NCBI GenBank assembly: GCA_002722955.1
Contig: PBMZ01000081.1
Span: 1-63,552 of the forward strand
DNA: 63,552 nt
Direction of reading: 5' to 3'
Source: Planctomycetaceae bacterium
Lineage (GTDB): Bacteria > Planctomycetota > Planctomycetia > Planctomycetales > Planctomycetaceae
Below, piece after piece: positions 1 to 9,711 of the stretch. The notes beneath the pieces are model-generated. The model had not been told where the DNA came from, ran no database searches, and saw only the letters and a list, made by a program, of their open reading frames with translations. Numbering within the stretch: position 1 is the first letter of the stretch; every line of letters starts with the position of its first letter. A program made the position numbers and the translations under genes.

Positions 1-398
1 TCTGCCGAACCGTTTCGTGGCTGATTGATTCGGCGATCTCCAGTTCAACAACTTTGTCGGCCATCAATCTGAGCGACCAATTGCCGCAACCTTCCGGAGC
101 CGGACCCAGCCTCAACGCTATGACCTTGGCCTCCTGTTCTTACAAGCACGAAATTCAGTTCACTCATCCGGTGCAAGACAACGGCAAAGTTCAGTTTCGA
201 TTCTTGAAGGATGAAGCTCTAAATTCTGACGGTGACCGCGGAAGTCTTCCGAAGGGGATCACGCTTAGTTCCGATGGTGTCTTTAGTGGTACTCCGCAGG
301 AATCTGGTAAATTCCGAGTGTGCATCGCGACCAACGCAGAGGACGACTTTTCAATTCAACTCAGCCGCGAATTCTTACTTGAAGTGAAATCGAAGTGA
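1..398 (+). CDS. C-terminal part of a protein with a putative Ig (He_PIG-like) domain
   Basis: The frame is open to the left edge of the window, so this is the end of a longer protein; a TTG at 54 is probably internal. The last 60 residues contain LPKGITLSSDGVFSGTP, the hallmark of He_PIG-type putative immunoglobulin domains, which occur as repeats in secreted or surface proteins. The stop is at 396-398. Nothing catalytic is visible. The upstream part, and so the overall function and any signal peptide, lies outside the window. A surface or cell-envelope role is inferred from the domain type only. Confidence 0.6.
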   Translation, partial: CRTVSWLIDSAISSSTTLSAINLSDQLPQPSGAGPSLNAMTLASCSYKHEIQFTHPVQDNGKVQFRFLKDEALNSDGDRGSLPKGITLSSDGVFSGTPQESGKFRVCIATNAEDDFSIQLSREFLLEVKSK

Positions 399-534
399 CG
401 ACTTCGAGCTGCTTTCCGTGGTCATGCGGGCACTGACGGTGGCAGAATGAAGAATGCGATTAATACAAAGAAAATGTGCAAGCTTCCATGGGCAAACCAA
501 TCGCTCGGTCGCGCGATGACAATCGTTCGAACGT

Positions 535-1860
535 TTAATCTAAAAATCTGCGGCGGAATTCGGTTTGCAGATACGGGACGCGGTTTTGATGCATCGCAAA
601 CAGCTTTTTCAGGGGATACCGCTCTGGCAGCTCTTCACCCTTGAGCTTCTTCAGTTTTTGCAACAGCATGACCGCGAAGATGCCTTCTTCGATCGATAGG
701 TCCTCGATCATCAGCGTCTGATACTTGTCCAGAACCTTTTCGTAGGTCTCCATTCCCGAAATCAGTGTTGCTTCCGATTCGCTCAAACGGCCCTCTTTGA
801 ATAAGCGTTCGCCATCGAAGAGTTCGCGGTGAGCCTTTACGGTCAGCGGGTCGGATTCAGAAAGTGCTCTGGTTCGCCAATACCGATAGTTGACGACCTT
901 CTGCGTTCGGCTGAGCCAATTGGCCATAAATTCCTTGGTCGCCCCGTTCTTCTTGGCGATCGCGTCAAGTTCGGTGTCTAAGTCGTTGACTTCGAGATAG
1001 AGCGGTCCGGCTGGTGTTTGGAATTCCATGCGGCCATAGTCTTCAGTCCACCCGTCAAAAGCGTCTTTCCAAGCGATCCGGGTGACTTCGTCAAACAAGC
1101 CGTCACGTTGCAGGGCTTGTGCGTAATCGAATTGAGATCGAGCAGGATACGAGCGGAACAGGGCACGCATCATGATGTGCTGACGCATGTTGTCCTCGGC
1201 CGAGTTGGCGGCTTCGAACCATTCTTTTGCGACGAGGTAGTTGTCTTTGTTTTCCGGATTGATGTCGGGGTCAGGACCGCCCAAGTAAAGCTCGTCATTG
1301 GGATCCTTGCGGAAGTACTTTCGGAAGAAGGCGGCTTCGTCCGAGCGTCCGACTTTCTTGCCCAAGGTGTTGCCGACATCCCAATAGAGTTCTGGGTATT
1401 TGCGGTTCCGGTTCGAGCCGCGCATGGTGAACTTCGCGCCTTCCTTGACCCAATAATAGCGGTCGCTGACGCCGTCCCATTCGGCGGACACGTTGAACGA
1501 GAGGTTCCAGCCATGATACCGCCAGACCTCGAGATAGTGTGGTTGTAGCTTAATGATGGATTCGGTTGTGGCCCGCATTTGAGCCCACTGTTTGGTTGTC
1601 TTCTGCTCGTCCATCTCGCGCCACAGAAAATTCGTGGCGACGCCACGCATTCCGAGCAACACCAGATTCATAGTTGCACTGGTCGGGTCAACATCGCCGA
1701 GAGACGTTTCTCCCAAGTCGTACTCTTGCCGCAATTGGGCCAAGCTTCCGCCTTCGTCTTCGGTGGTTGCTGGCATTCCCAACAGAAAGATCGGGATCAG
1801 CAATACGACGATTGCGCCAAGGTAAATCAGTTTTCGCTGTTGTGTTGTTAGTCGGCTCAT
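535..1860 (-). CDS. Membrane-anchored helical/TPR-like protein of an ABC operon
   Basis: 441 residues. A single hydrophobic segment at about residues 11-29 follows a short basic N-terminus, so the protein is probably anchored with the rest outside the cytoplasm. The remainder is rich in Trp, Tyr and charged residues (for example YLEVWRYHGWNLSFNV) and has a helical-repeat look; no catalytic motif is seen. The ATG at 1860 overlaps the stop of the ABC permease by 4 bp, so translation is probably coupled. I know the family only as a conserved planctomycete protein travelling with ABC-2 exporters. A role as periplasmic partner of the exporter is inferred. Confidence 0.75.
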   Translation of the reverse strand: MSRLTTQQRKLIYLGAIVVLLIPIFLLGMPATTEDEGGSLAQLRQEYDLGETSLGDVDPTSATMNLVLLGMRGVATNFLWREMDEQKTTKQWAQMRATTESIIKLQPHYLEVWRYHGWNLSFNVSAEWDGVSDRYYWVKEGAKFTMRGSNRNRKYPELYWDVGNTLGKKVGRSDEAAFFRKYFRKDPNDELYLGGPDPDINPENKDNYLVAKEWFEAANSAEDNMRQHIMMRALFRSYPARSQFDYAQALQRDGLFDEVTRIAWKDAFDGWTEDYGRMEFQTPAGPLYLEVNDLDTELDAIAKKNGATKEFMANWLSRTQKVVNYRYWRTRALSESDPLTVKAHRELFDGERLFKEGRLSESEATLISGMETYEKVLDKYQTLMIEDLSIEEGIFAVMLLQKLKKLKGEELPERYPLKKLFAMHQNRVPYLQTEFRRRFLD

Positions 1861-3668
1861 TTTGACTCCAATTCACGCAGGCAAAGACTGTAATAGCCAA
1901 TCAAGAGACACGGGATCATGTACGCAACCGTGACGATTAACGCTGGAAGCAACGAGGAATCCCAAGGGACATCGAAGCCTTCAGCAACATAGGGCGACAT
2001 GCGAAAATGGCTGAAGTCGGGGACGATGTTCTGAACGATCCACAAGATGTCCTTGACCATTAGCTCATCGAGCCACTTCATAATGCCCACGGACGTCGTC
2101 TTGGGAAGGTCAGAAGTGTCGTTCATGTGGGTGAGCAGTCGGTACGCTGACTCGATGGGGCCGCCACCTCGCTGCTCGCCCGACACCAGTTTCGCCATGA
2201 ATTCGCGAAAGGCTTGGCCGATAACCACCATTGCTGAGGTCAAGAGGATCGCGACCGGGCCCTTGACGAAGCAGCTGCCTGTGACGCTGATGATGATGAT
2301 CAGCACCATCATCATCCAAATACCAGAAGCCGCCTTAGTGAAGCTAATATGAAATGGGTTGTCCGGTTGACGAATGAAAAAGTCCGACTGAGCCATTCCC
2401 AAGTACTGTCCCGAGTCCAGGCAGCGAACATCGATGCGAATCTTGTCATCGTCGAAGACCATATTGTCAAATAGGTCGACTTCGATTTCCTTCGATTGTT
2501 CTTGGTCGTAGTAAGACAACTTTCGATCGATAGTGACAACGTTTTGAGTAAACTCGGCGATTTCGAAAGCGGGCAACTCGACCTGCACGCCAGTCTCCGG
2601 ATTCACGATCAAGTACTGGCAAAGGACACTTTGTCCCATGCGTCCTTTGTGTGTTCGGAAAGCTTCGAAGCGGGACTCAAGTAGCAGGCGATCAACTGGC
2701 GTTACGTTACGAAATGTGAACATTCCGCGAGCCTTCGTCGCACCCTCGATGTATTCGCGGTGCTCCCAGACGTAGCCGACGCTAATGCCGCCAACTTTCT
2801 TGCCCTCTTCGTCTTCTGTTCGGCCTTCTCGATCCATGTACTCCAGCGTGGCGTACACGGGGACTCGGCAAGCCAGCACACGGCGAGATTCCAGGTCCAG
2901 AGCCTTTTCGTACAAGTCGTAAGCTGCTGGTGACTGCTGTCGCAATTCGCTGATGTTGTTCAGCGAGTAGGCTGCTTCAACACCGCTTGGCAGTGTGTCG
3001 CCTTCGAATTTGAGCTCAACGCCCTCGATCGTCTTATTGGATTGAACGCGAACGTTTTCGACCACTTCGTCGATTTGCTGTAGCATCGTCGGCACTTGAC
3101 GGACGACCCACAAGTAACCAACAAAGCCCATGACGACCAAGATGATCGTGCCAACGGTCGAGAAACCAAGCATCCGCCCCAAGACAACTTCACTGCGGCG
3201 AACGGGCTTGGTGACGACAGTGTGCAGCGAACGAAGGCGAATGTCTTCAGGCAGACCCCAACATGCCAAGATCAGGATCACCGGAAGCACCAAGAATGTG
3301 ATCGTTCGAAACACGAAGCTGACATAGTTTTTGAGCTGTAAATCTGGTCGCAGCGTCGAATCCTGAAGGAACCAACTTGCGAACATAAACAGGATCGAAA
3401 ACACGACGAAAACCATCAGTGCCTTGCGCCTGACAGCTTCGCGAATCGTCAATTGAGCCAGCGCCCAGACTCGACGAAACGAGATTCCCAGCAAATCGCG
3501 AAGACCGCTGTTGATCCATGAGATGACGATTTTCGGACCCTTGTTGCCGTGAAGGATCACAGACGTCAGCATCGCAATGGAAAGGACGATTAGCAGAAAA
3601 CTGCCCATCGCCTTAGCCCAGTGCAACACCGCGGGTACCAGAGCATAAGGTTCGGGATGAAATTCCAT
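1857..3668 (-). CDS. ABC-2 type transporter permease
   Basis: 603 residues. There is an N-terminal membrane segment (about 17-38), then a cluster of helices (about 80-190, including FLVLPVILILACWGLPEDIR), a large non-membrane insertion of over 200 residues, and a second set of helices near the C-terminus (about 440-480 and 570-597). This layout matches ABC-2 exporter permeases with a long extracytoplasmic loop. It lies 81 bp downstream of an ABC ATPase and overlaps the following gene by 4 bp, making a three-gene operon. The transported substrate cannot be told from sequence. Start is the ATG at 3668. Confidence 0.85.
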   Translation of the reverse strand: MEFHPEPYALVPAVLHWAKAMGSFLLIVLSIAMLTSVILHGNKGPKIVISWINSGLRDLLGISFRRVWALAQLTIREAVRRKALMVFVVFSILFMFASWFLQDSTLRPDLQLKNYVSFVFRTITFLVLPVILILACWGLPEDIRLRSLHTVVTKPVRRSEVVLGRMLGFSTVGTIILVVMGFVGYLWVVRQVPTMLQQIDEVVENVRVQSNKTIEGVELKFEGDTLPSGVEAAYSLNNISELRQQSPAAYDLYEKALDLESRRVLACRVPVYATLEYMDREGRTEDEEGKKVGGISVGYVWEHREYIEGATKARGMFTFRNVTPVDRLLLESRFEAFRTHKGRMGQSVLCQYLIVNPETGVQVELPAFEIAEFTQNVVTIDRKLSYYDQEQSKEIEVDLFDNMVFDDDKIRIDVRCLDSGQYLGMAQSDFFIRQPDNPFHISFTKAASGIWMMMVLIIIISVTGSCFVKGPVAILLTSAMVVIGQAFREFMAKLVSGEQRGGGPIESAYRLLTHMNDTSDLPKTTSVGIMKWLDELMVKDILWIVQNIVPDFSHFRMSPYVAEGFDVPWDSSLLPALIVTVAYMIPCLLIGYYSLCLRELESK

Positions 3669-3749
3669 GACGTTCTATGCTTGCAGATGGTCTTTGAAAG
3701 ATTCTCTCGACGTGAGTGGTTGGGAATGAATTCCCGCAGTACTTCGTGC

Positions 3750-4664
3750 CTATTCCGAAGCTGCCGACGGTGATGCTTGTTCCTCGGGAATGTATCGTTG
3801 TCCCGGGCGAGCTTTACTTTCGTAAACAGTCTTCAAGAACAAGTCTTCCAAGTTGGTCGTCGGATGGTCAACGTCGACAAGCTCGGCTTCATGCTTTTGC
3901 AATACAGCTTGGACTTCTTCAATAGCTGCATCGCTGAGCCGCGATGTTCTTAGCTGAGTTACCTCTTGTTCTTGTAGCAATTCATCGACTTTGCCGAGCA
4001 CCTTCAGTTCGCCTTGAAACAAGATTGCGATCCGATCGCAGACGTCTTGCACATCCGCCAGCAAGTGGCTGCACATCACGACCGTCTTGCCTTCTTCTTT
4101 CAGCTTTAAGATCAAGTCCTTCATGTCTCGAGTTCCCAAAGGATCGAGACCGCTGGTGGGTTCGTCTAGCAGTACGAGGTCCGGGTTGTTGATCAAGGCT
4201 TGAGCCAACCCGATCCGTCGCGTCATACCTTTCGAGTACTCTTTCAGCTGGCGCCGGCGAGCATGCTTGAGACCCACCATGTCGATCAACTCGTCAATTC
4301 GCTTTTGCCGCTCTGCGGACGAACCTTTAAACAATCGACTGTAGAAGTCGAGCGTTTCTTCAGCATTCAGGAAGCGGTACAGATACGACTCTTCTGGCAA
4401 ATACCCGATACGCTCGTTCTTTTCGACGTTCGTCGCTGGCTTGCCGAAGATCTTCAATTCCCCCTCGGTGGGGAACAAAAGGCCAAGCAATAGTTTGAGC
4501 GTTGTCGTTTTGCCGGAACCGTTAGGGCCCAGAAGTCCAAAGACCTCACCCTTATTCACGTCGAGGCTCAATGATTTGACGGCCTCAACCTTTTTGCGTC
4601 CCCAAAAGTCCCGGTAAATCTTGGTAAGGTTACGAATCTGAATGACACTCGAATCGTTGTCCAT
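3750..4664 (-). CDS. ABC transporter ATP-binding protein (exporter type)
   Basis: 305 residues from the ATG at 4664. All nucleotide-binding motifs are present: Walker [10 protein letters not shown], signature region [15 protein letters not shown], Walker [14 protein letters not shown] and the H-loop CSHLL. The best-matching family is the CcmA/drug-exporter class that pairs with ABC-2 permeases. The frame stays open 110 codons further upstream, but that part shows no family similarity, and the ATG at 4664 is preceded by GAGAAAG, so the shorter start is chosen. It is the first gene of the operon ending at 535. Confidence 0.93.
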   Translation of the reverse strand: MDNDSSVIQIRNLTKIYRDFWGRKKVEAVKSLSLDVNKGEVFGLLGPNGSGKTTTLKLLLGLLFPTEGELKIFGKPATNVEKNERIGYLPEESYLYRFLNAEETLDFYSRLFKGSSAERQKRIDELIDMVGLKHARRRQLKEYSKGMTRRIGLAQALINNPDLVLLDEPTSGLDPLGTRDMKDLILKLKEEGKTVVMCSHLLADVQDVCDRIAILFQGELKVLGKVDELLQEQEVTQLRTSRLSDAAIEEVQAVLQKHEAELVDVDHPTTNLEDLFLKTVYESKARPGQRYIPEEQASPSAASE

Positions 4665-5084
4665 GCGTTCTTTCTCGCGTTGAGAATCAAGTAAACATCG
4701 CTCGAGCCCACGTTGTCTATTGTGGACAGACTCGAATTTAGATGCCTGTTGTCTAAGTCGAATGAGGGAATTTGGGCATACGGGAGAGTACGACCGAAAC
4801 CCGCTTGACGTTGGAAATAACGGCTTTTGGGGAGATGTATCATCCTTGCTGGCCCGATCGTCAATCGCCAAGATTCCGAAGTCCCGGACTGATGATTGAT
4901 CATCTCTTGTTTCGGCACCGAAAACCTGATTTCGGTAGCGAAATAATCCCTCATTGGCGCGAAGACACGGCGTGTGCTTGGCCAAGAGAATCATTCAATT
5001 TATAGCTCCCTGGATTCTGTTGCAAGATCACACTGGACAACAATTTGCGTTGAGACGAGAACTCGCGCCGACTACACGGAATCT
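4665..5084. other. Noncoding stretch upstream of the ABC operon
   Basis: About 420 bases between the ABC ATPase start and the prepilin peptidase stop, both on the minus strand. Open frames here are extensions or shadows with no recognisable protein. It should hold the promoter and 5' leader of the ABC operon. I see no convincing -35/-10 pair, riboswitch or terminator. Confidence 0.4.
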
Positions 5085-6122
5085 TCATCGTCGTTTACCA
5101 GGAATTAGCCGGTACAACCGCAATAATCCCAGCAAAAGGCACAATGCGGCGACCGCGATTCCGGCCAAGATCAACAGTCCCTGCCAATCTCCGAAAAAAT
5201 GCCGCACAGAAATCGTCTCGGTGGGCTGAAACAGCCACAGCCATTGCCATCCCACCAAAACCAGAAATACCGCCGCACTCAGATAGGGGCCATAGGGGAC
5301 ATAGGCGGTATTGAAGAGCAGTTTTGCTGAGACTCCGACCAGGATCGCGCAGAAAGGAGCCAACAGGAACGCAAACACGATTGGCTGCCAACCGAGGAAG
5401 CTGCCGGCCATTGCCATCAAAGTGACATCGCCGAATCCCAGAGCTTCTTGGCTCAAGAAAATGGACGAAATGATCCGGGCGATCCAAGTCAAGCCGCCCC
5501 CAGCGACCAAGCCAGCGACACTCCAAGCCAGCCCATGCCAATGCCGGTGGTGCTGTATCCACTCGGGAATGAAGGGGCCTCTCAACTGTGGAATACTGTG
5601 ATTCCAATCGACCCAAAGATGAATGATTTGCACATCACCCGATCCGAACGCTAATCCAACCCCCAAAATCATCCCCGGAATTGTGATCCAATCCGGAATG
5701 ATGTACTCGCGAAAATCCGTGCCTGTCGCTGCTACCAACAACCAAATCAGCACCAAATGAGAGGCCAGCCGACCATACTTCCACAGTAAATCAGGCGTCA
5801 CCTCCGGAGTCCGCTGCGCTCCCAACTTCCCCACAGCAACAATGTAAGCAGCGAACAAGAGCCCCGTTCCCAACTCCATCCACAGTCGACCCCATCCTCG
5901 CCGATTCCCACAGCCAGCGCAACTTCGCACCGCTAAAGTCCCAACCAGTGTCAAGATACTCAACCCGTGAAAACGCTGACACTCGCCGCATCGAACTCCC
6001 CAAGTCGGGCCTTCAGAAAGCAAACCCGCCCAACCAGCCGCAACGGTCCCTGCAACGACACCAACAACAAACGCCGCCAGACCTAGGAATTCGACCGAGA
6101 AATCAGAGAACAGATTCGCCAT
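5085..6122 (-). CDS. Prepilin peptidase (A24 family)
   Basis: 345 residues from the ATG at 6122; a TTG two codons earlier is less likely. Two CxxC pairs in the N-terminal third (CGEC and CAGC) form the zinc site of the methylase-like domain. The two catalytic aspartates are visible in DWITIPG and in GFGDVTLMAMAG, the GxGD motif of A24 peptidases. Around eight hydrophobic segments place it in the inner membrane. It would cleave and probably methylate type IV prepilin or pseudopilin leaders. No pilin gene lies nearby, but a large secretin is encoded 13 kb away. Confidence 0.9.
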   Translation of the reverse strand: MANLFSDFSVEFLGLAAFVVGVVAGTVAAGWAGLLSEGPTWGVRCGECQRFHGLSILTLVGTLAVRSCAGCGNRRGWGRLWMELGTGLLFAAYIVAVGKLGAQRTPEVTPDLLWKYGRLASHLVLIWLLVAATGTDFREYIIPDWITIPGMILGVGLAFGSGDVQIIHLWVDWNHSIPQLRGPFIPEWIQHHRHWHGLAWSVAGLVAGGGLTWIARIISSIFLSQEALGFGDVTLMAMAGSFLGWQPIVFAFLLAPFCAILVGVSAKLLFNTAYVPYGPYLSAAVFLVLVGWQWLWLFQPTETISVRHFFGDWQGLLILAGIAVAALCLLLGLLRLYRLIPGKRR

Positions 6123-6200
6123 TCCCAAGTTTTACAGAATTGACGCCATCAGCAAAACGGAAGTTTGCCGCACAGTTGGCTAGTTCGTCGACCAATTGGG

Positions 6201-7586
6201 CTACTGCACGTTTTCTGGTTCGGCACCAACCGGCTCGCTATCGACGAAGGCTTCGCGGATTTCGGCAGCGATGAAGAATGAGCCGGTGACACAAATCAGC
6301 TCGTCGGGACTGGCCAAACGGCGAGCCAGTCGCCAGGCCGTTGTGGGGTCCGCGGCTGTGTGAACTGGCGTCGTGCTGATACGCCGGACAAGCCGATGCA
6401 GTTCTTCGATCGGGACGGCGCGGGGGTAGTCTTGGTATTGCGTCAGTATTGTTGTGTCGAAGCGTGGCAAGAGTTGCCGCAGCATACCGGCGACGTCCTT
6501 GTCGACGGTTGTCGAGAAAATCAGCAAGCGGCGCCGTGATGTGAACTGATCATCCAGCGTTCGCAGCAGTTCCTTGACCGATTGCCAGTTGTGAGCGGCG
6601 TCGACGACAACGGTGGGACGCTCTTGAATGACTTCAATTCTCAGAGGCCAGCGGACAGATGACATGGCCGAGGTGATCGCAGCTTCGGAAACCTCGAAGT
6701 GCCGCTGCCTCAACAAGTCCACCGCGGCGACGGCTATGCCGGCGTTTCTTGCCTGATGTTCGCCAGCCAAACTCAACGGTAAATCAGTCCATTTCGACCA
6801 CGGCGTCTCGACGGAGACCAGTTGCCTTGTTCCCGACGGTTGTTCGGCTGGGCGAGATTGAACTTGGATATGCTCGCCCAAGTTGTAGAGCTTGGCGCTT
6901 TGTTGTTCGCAGATTTCGGTGATGGCCGACAAAGCTTCGGGGTCGGTTGCCCCGCAGATTAATGGGACGTCTGGTTTGGCGATCCCCGCCTTCTCGGCGG
7001 CGATTTGAGTTAGCGTGCTTCCCAAGATTTGAGTGTGGTCGCGGCTGATACTGGTGATGATCGTCACCAACGGCGAGCACAGATTTGTGGAATCCAAACG
7101 GCCACCCAAACCGACCTCTAGCACAGCGACGTCAGCCGCTCGCGCGTGAAAAAAGAGCCATGCCATTGCGGTGGCGATTTCGAAATAGGTGGGGTTTAGC
7201 TTTCCGGGCATTCCGTCCAGTTCGGCCACGGCGACAGACACACGGTTGACCAACTCGATGATTTCGGTCGGCGTCGCCATCACGCCATTGAAACGAATGC
7301 GTTCCTCGAAAACATCGATGTGTGGCGACGTGAACAACCCGACCTTGAGACCAGTGGCGGTCAGGATTTCCGAGACAAGTGCCGCTGTCGAGCCCTTGCC
7401 CTTTGTGCCCGCGATATGAATCGCTGGCACGGCAAGATGGGGGTCTCCCAACAGTCGCAACAACTGACGCATGCGGTCCAACTTGAAGTCGCCGGCCGAG
7501 TAGCGATCCGCGTGAACGTGTTCGTAGTTGATGCGATTGTAGAGATACTCAATCGCTTGTTCGTAAGTTTCAACGGGTTTCGTCAT
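6201..7586 (-). CDS. folC: Folylpolyglutamate synthase / dihydrofolate synthase
   Basis: 461 residues from the ATG beginning MTKPVETYEQ; a GTG 25 codons upstream extends the frame without family similarity. The Mur-ligase-type P-loop GTKGKGST, the motif GLGGRLDSTN and the C-terminal VVVDAAHN segment are all present, and length is normal for FolC. The enzyme adds glutamate to dihydropteroate or folates in the cytoplasm. It sits 78 bp upstream (in coordinates) of the prepilin peptidase on the same strand; the neighbourhood is otherwise unrelated to folate. Confidence 0.93.
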   Translation of the reverse strand: MTKPVETYEQAIEYLYNRINYEHVHADRYSAGDFKLDRMRQLLRLLGDPHLAVPAIHIAGTKGKGSTAALVSEILTATGLKVGLFTSPHIDVFEERIRFNGVMATPTEIIELVNRVSVAVAELDGMPGKLNPTYFEIATAMAWLFFHARAADVAVLEVGLGGRLDSTNLCSPLVTIITSISRDHTQILGSTLTQIAAEKAGIAKPDVPLICGATDPEALSAITEICEQQSAKLYNLGEHIQVQSRPAEQPSGTRQLVSVETPWSKWTDLPLSLAGEHQARNAGIAVAAVDLLRQRHFEVSEAAITSAMSSVRWPLRIEVIQERPTVVVDAAHNWQSVKELLRTLDDQFTSRRRLLIFSTTVDKDVAGMLRQLLPRFDTTILTQYQDYPRAVPIEELHRLVRRISTTPVHTAADPTTAWRLARRLASPDELICVTGSFFIAAEIREAFVDSEPVGAEPENVQ

Positions 7587-7683
7587 CGAAGGGAGCGCGA
7601 CAGTTTTCAAGAGGACTTGGAACTCGCGGAGTATATCGTGTTCGCTTGCAAACCAAAACACGGCTCATGAGAATATTGGTGCT

Positions 7684-7944
7684 ATGAACAACGAAGTCAC
7701 CATTCACTACTGCAAGACTTGCGGTTTTCTGGATCATGCTCAGAAGATCAGCAGCGCGCTCGAGAACGAGCTTGGGCTCCAGGTGCGCTTGCAAGAAGGC
7801 TTTTGGGGCACGTTTCGTATCGAGATGGATGATAGCGTCGTCTACAATCGATGGAAGACGCGTGGAATCTTGGGCCGCATCGGCTTAGGCCGCACGCCGA
7901 CTCCCGGTGAGATCTTGGAGTTGTTACGACCACAGGCAAGTTAG
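7684..7944 (+). CDS. Rdx/SelW-family thioredoxin-like protein
   Basis: 86 residues. The N-terminus HYCKTCGF carries a CxxC at residues 10-13 after a beta strand, as in the SelT/SelW/SelH (Rdx) family, here with Cys in place of selenocysteine. The region ELGLQVRLQEGFWGTFRIEMD and the C-terminal PTPGEILELLRP follow the family pattern. Members are small redox proteins of poorly defined function in bacteria. It is transcribed divergently from folC and ends 8 bp before the esterase. Confidence 0.8.
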   Translation: MNNEVTIHYCKTCGFLDHAQKISSALENELGLQVRLQEGFWGTFRIEMDDSVVYNRWKTRGILGRIGLGRTPTPGEILELLRPQAS

Positions 7945-7951
7945 GGCAACA

Positions 7952-8746
7952 ATGAAACATCTTGCGGTAACCGTCATTTGCTTGGCTTCAGTCGTGCCGA
8001 GTCTTGCGGACGACGACTTTCAAGTCGAGGAACTAAAGTACTCGGGCGGACCGTACAAGAACGAAACATTTCGATACATCGTGATGAGGCCGGCCAAGGT
8101 CGAGGCCGGAAAGTCGTATCCGCTCGTCTTGTTTCTTCACGGCGCCGGTGAACGTGGCACGGATACGAAGCTACTGCAACGCCACTTGCCGGAAATGATG
8201 GCAAGCGCCGATTATCGTGGGCGATTCCCTTGTTACTTCGTCGCACCTCAGTGTCGTAAGGACAAACGCTGGGTCGATAAACATTGGGGCGACAAACAGT
8301 CGACTCCGATGAAGAAAGAGCCCACGCATCAACTAAATGTTGCGGTGTTGGCATTGAAGGCGAGCCTCAAAGAGTACTCCATCGATGAGTCACGGATCTA
8401 TTTGACTGGCCTGTCGATGGGAGGCTTTGGCAGTTGGGAGTTAGCCGTTCGCAATCCCGATTGGTTTGCCGCAGTTGCTCCGATTTGTGGAGGCGGCGAC
8501 ATCAAACAAGCGCATCGATTGAAGAACGTGCCGGTGTGGGCGGCTCATGGGGATAAGGATGGTGTCGTCATTCCGGAACGCAGTCGAGAGATGATCGCCG
8601 CTATTAAGAAAGCGGGCGGTAAGCCCTATTATGTCGAGTATCCCGGTGTCGGCCATAACTCTTGGACGCCCGCCTATAAACAAAAGGACGGCCTCTTGAA
8701 GTGGATGTTTGAACAACGCAAGACAAATCCTGCTAAGATCCAATAG
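7952..8746 (+). CDS. Secreted alpha/beta-hydrolase (predicted esterase/peptidase)
   Basis: 264 residues from the ATG at 7952; the frame opens earlier, but this start gives a clean signal peptide (MKHLAVTVICLASVVPSLA). The nucleophile elbow is GLSMGGFG, the acid is probably Asp in HGDKDGVV, and the histidine is in GVGHNSW. An oxyanion-region motif LFLHGAGERG is also present. This matches the predicted-peptidase/esterase group related to dienelactone hydrolases and S9 peptidases. It is probably exported; the substrate is unknown. Confidence 0.85.
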   Translation: MKHLAVTVICLASVVPSLADDDFQVEELKYSGGPYKNETFRYIVMRPAKVEAGKSYPLVLFLHGAGERGTDTKLLQRHLPEMMASADYRGRFPCYFVAPQCRKDKRWVDKHWGDKQSTPMKKEPTHQLNVAVLALKASLKEYSIDESRIYLTGLSMGGFGSWELAVRNPDWFAAVAPICGGGDIKQAHRLKNVPVWAAHGDKDGVVIPERSREMIAAIKKAGGKPYYVEYPGVGHNSWTPAYKQKDGLLKWMFEQRKTNPAKIQ

Positions 8747-8783
8747 CTAAAATCAACGAGTCTTGAAGAAACTGAGGAATCCA

Positions 8784-9545
8784 ATGAATACGCCAACAAC
8801 TCGCCGTGAATTCACGAAGCAATCCCTCGGAGCCGTGCTGACTTATTCGTTGTTGGAAACGGTGGCCCAAACGGATGCTTTCGCTGACAAGGTTAAGCCA
8901 ACCGCGGAAAAGTGGTTAAGGGGCGTTCACGAGTTGGCGTCTGACGTCAAGGACCGGTTGGTCTCTCAGGTGTTGTGGCAGAAGAAAACCGAAGAGCTGT
9001 TTGCTCAAGCAAACCTGGACGAGTTACTCGAACTGATCGACTTCGAAACATTGACCAAGAACATCAAACTGGTGGAAAACGGAGCCCGCTCGTTGCGTTT
9101 CAGGTTTCCTCAAGTCGAGGGCCTGCCGAAACAGTTGGTCTTTGGCAAGCAAATCTTCGCGATCAAGAAGGGTCGCTCTGTGGTGCCGCACGGTCATAAC
9201 AACATGGCGACCGCGTTCTTGATCTTAAAAGGCAAGTTCGACGGAAAGCATTACGACCGGTTAGAAGACGTTGGCAACGAAGCCTTCATTATCAAGCCAA
9301 CCATCGATAAGGAGTTTGGGCCCGGTGGCTTCTCGACCGTGTCCGATTACAAGGACAACATTCATTGGTTCAAGGGAATCGACGACTTGGGCTTTATCTT
9401 CAACATCCACGTCTTAAATGTGACGCCGGGCAGCCAATTGCCAACAGGACGCGTTTATGTGGATCCTGACGGAGAAAAGCTCAAAGGCGGTCTGATCAAA
9501 GCACGCAAGCTGCGCTATAAAGAAGCCCACGAAATGTATGGTTAA
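8784..9545 (+). CDS. Tat-exported cupin-fold protein
   Basis: 253 residues from the ATG at 8784, preceded by GAGGA at a good distance; the in-frame TTG at 8763 is rejected. The N-terminus has TRREFTKQSLGAVLTYSLLE, a twin-arginine signal. Near the middle, VPHGHNNMATAFLILKGKF has the HxH and trailing glycine of cupin motif 1, so a metal-binding beta-barrel is likely. Function is not known. The spacing of 37 bp to the preceding hydrolase suggests one transcript. Confidence 0.65.
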   Translation: MNTPTTRREFTKQSLGAVLTYSLLETVAQTDAFADKVKPTAEKWLRGVHELASDVKDRLVSQVLWQKKTEELFAQANLDELLELIDFETLTKNIKLVENGARSLRFRFPQVEGLPKQLVFGKQIFAIKKGRSVVPHGHNNMATAFLILKGKFDGKHYDRLEDVGNEAFIIKPTIDKEFGPGGFSTVSDYKDNIHWFKGIDDLGFIFNIHVLNVTPGSQLPTGRVYVDPDGEKLKGGLIKARKLRYKEAHEMYG

Positions 9546-9558
9546 GCGACGGTTGCGT

Positions 9559-9616
9559 GCAGCAGAAGGTCATACTTGCGGGATATAGAGACCTAGATCT
9601 CTCGGATCGCTGCTGC
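9559..9616 (+). terminator. Hairpin after the cupin gene
   Basis: A GCAGCAG / CTGCTGC stem encloses a second pairing of AGAGA with TCTCT. It lies directly downstream of the cupin stop codon. No T-run follows, so intrinsic termination is only possible, not clear. Confidence 0.3.
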
Positions 9617-9711
9617 ATCTTCGTTGACCTATGAGGTTAAAACCCATAGCGTAGTAATCAACCTATGTTCGTACGATTGCTATATATGTTGGTTTATCTC
9701 AGAGGTCATCA

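Noticed and set aside
447..644. Short frame between the first two genes
   Set aside because: It overlaps the end of the intact 441-residue gene on the other strand and has no ribosome-binding site or similarity.
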